A DNA stretch of 64,000 bases from Rhopalosiphum padi (taxonomy: Eukaryota; Arthropoda; Insecta; Hemiptera; Aphididae): positions 25,244,865-25,308,864 of the forward strand of contig NC_083599.1 of the NCBI RefSeq assembly GCF_020882245.1, given 5' to 3'. The notes under the pieces were generated by a model, which was not told the DNA's origin, searched no databases, and saw nothing but the letters and a program-made list of their open reading frames with translations. Every line of letters begins with the position of its first letter. The stretch's first letter is position 1. A program made the translations under genes and the position numbers. Positions 63,909 through 64,000 of the stretch are shown piece after piece.

Positions 63909-64000
63909 TATAGACGATTATTTTTTATAGATATTTTAAGTTAAAATTTTGATGAAATTTCTTATTTAAACGATAAATAATGATATTAATTATTTTGTTT

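Overview
The window is AT-rich, intron-rich insect nuclear DNA, very probably from an aphid. The evidence is five conserved animal genes with spliceosomal introns, dense short DNA-transposon remnants with CAGTGGCGTA-, CATAGGCGTAA- and CAGCGGTTCT-type ends, and a dispersed ~0.9-kb repeat ending in GATTCTGAACGGAG. The species assignment is inference from this repeat landscape; no search was run. There are no bacterial operons, CRISPR arrays or tRNA/rRNA genes that I could recognise.

Layout. (1) 2.4-4.6 kb, minus strand: the first two coding exons of a TRPC-type cation channel, joined by a GC-AG intron and running off the left side of the window. (2) 8.8-13.1 kb: a complete 4,277-bp foldback transposon with a perfect 9-bp target-site duplication. 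Its arms are inverted arrays of a 152-bp satellite-like monomer, and its centre holds what looks like the last exon of a ubiquitin-specific protease. (3) 14.9-15.7 kb: a TIR element and a broken FLYWCH zinc-finger ORF. (4) 16.8-24.7 kb: gene-free and transposon-rich. (5) 25.6-27.05 kb, plus strand: an intronless SOCS4/5-class suppressor of cytokine signalling (SH2 plus SOCS box). (6) 30.8-36.5 kb, plus strand: a ten-exon radial spoke head protein of the RSPH4A/6A family. (7) 40.5-45.8 kb, minus strand: a six-exon cyclin Y gene. (8) 52.1-57.6 kb, plus strand: a five-exon PDCD10/CCM3 gene. (9) 57.6-64 kb: intergenic, with a further pogo-like MITE.

The genes are independent housekeeping or signalling loci rather than a pathway cluster: calcium channel, JAK/STAT and EGFR attenuation, axonemal radial spoke, membrane-anchored CDK14/16 activator, and STRIPAK/GCKIII adaptor. 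Exon models were built by hand from splice sites, reading phase and family resemblance; all junctions reported for RSPH, CCNY, PDCD10 and TRPC keep phase. The most unusual object is the foldback element. Its two arms carry the same ordered series of monomer variants, and its core carries a host-gene-like fragment.
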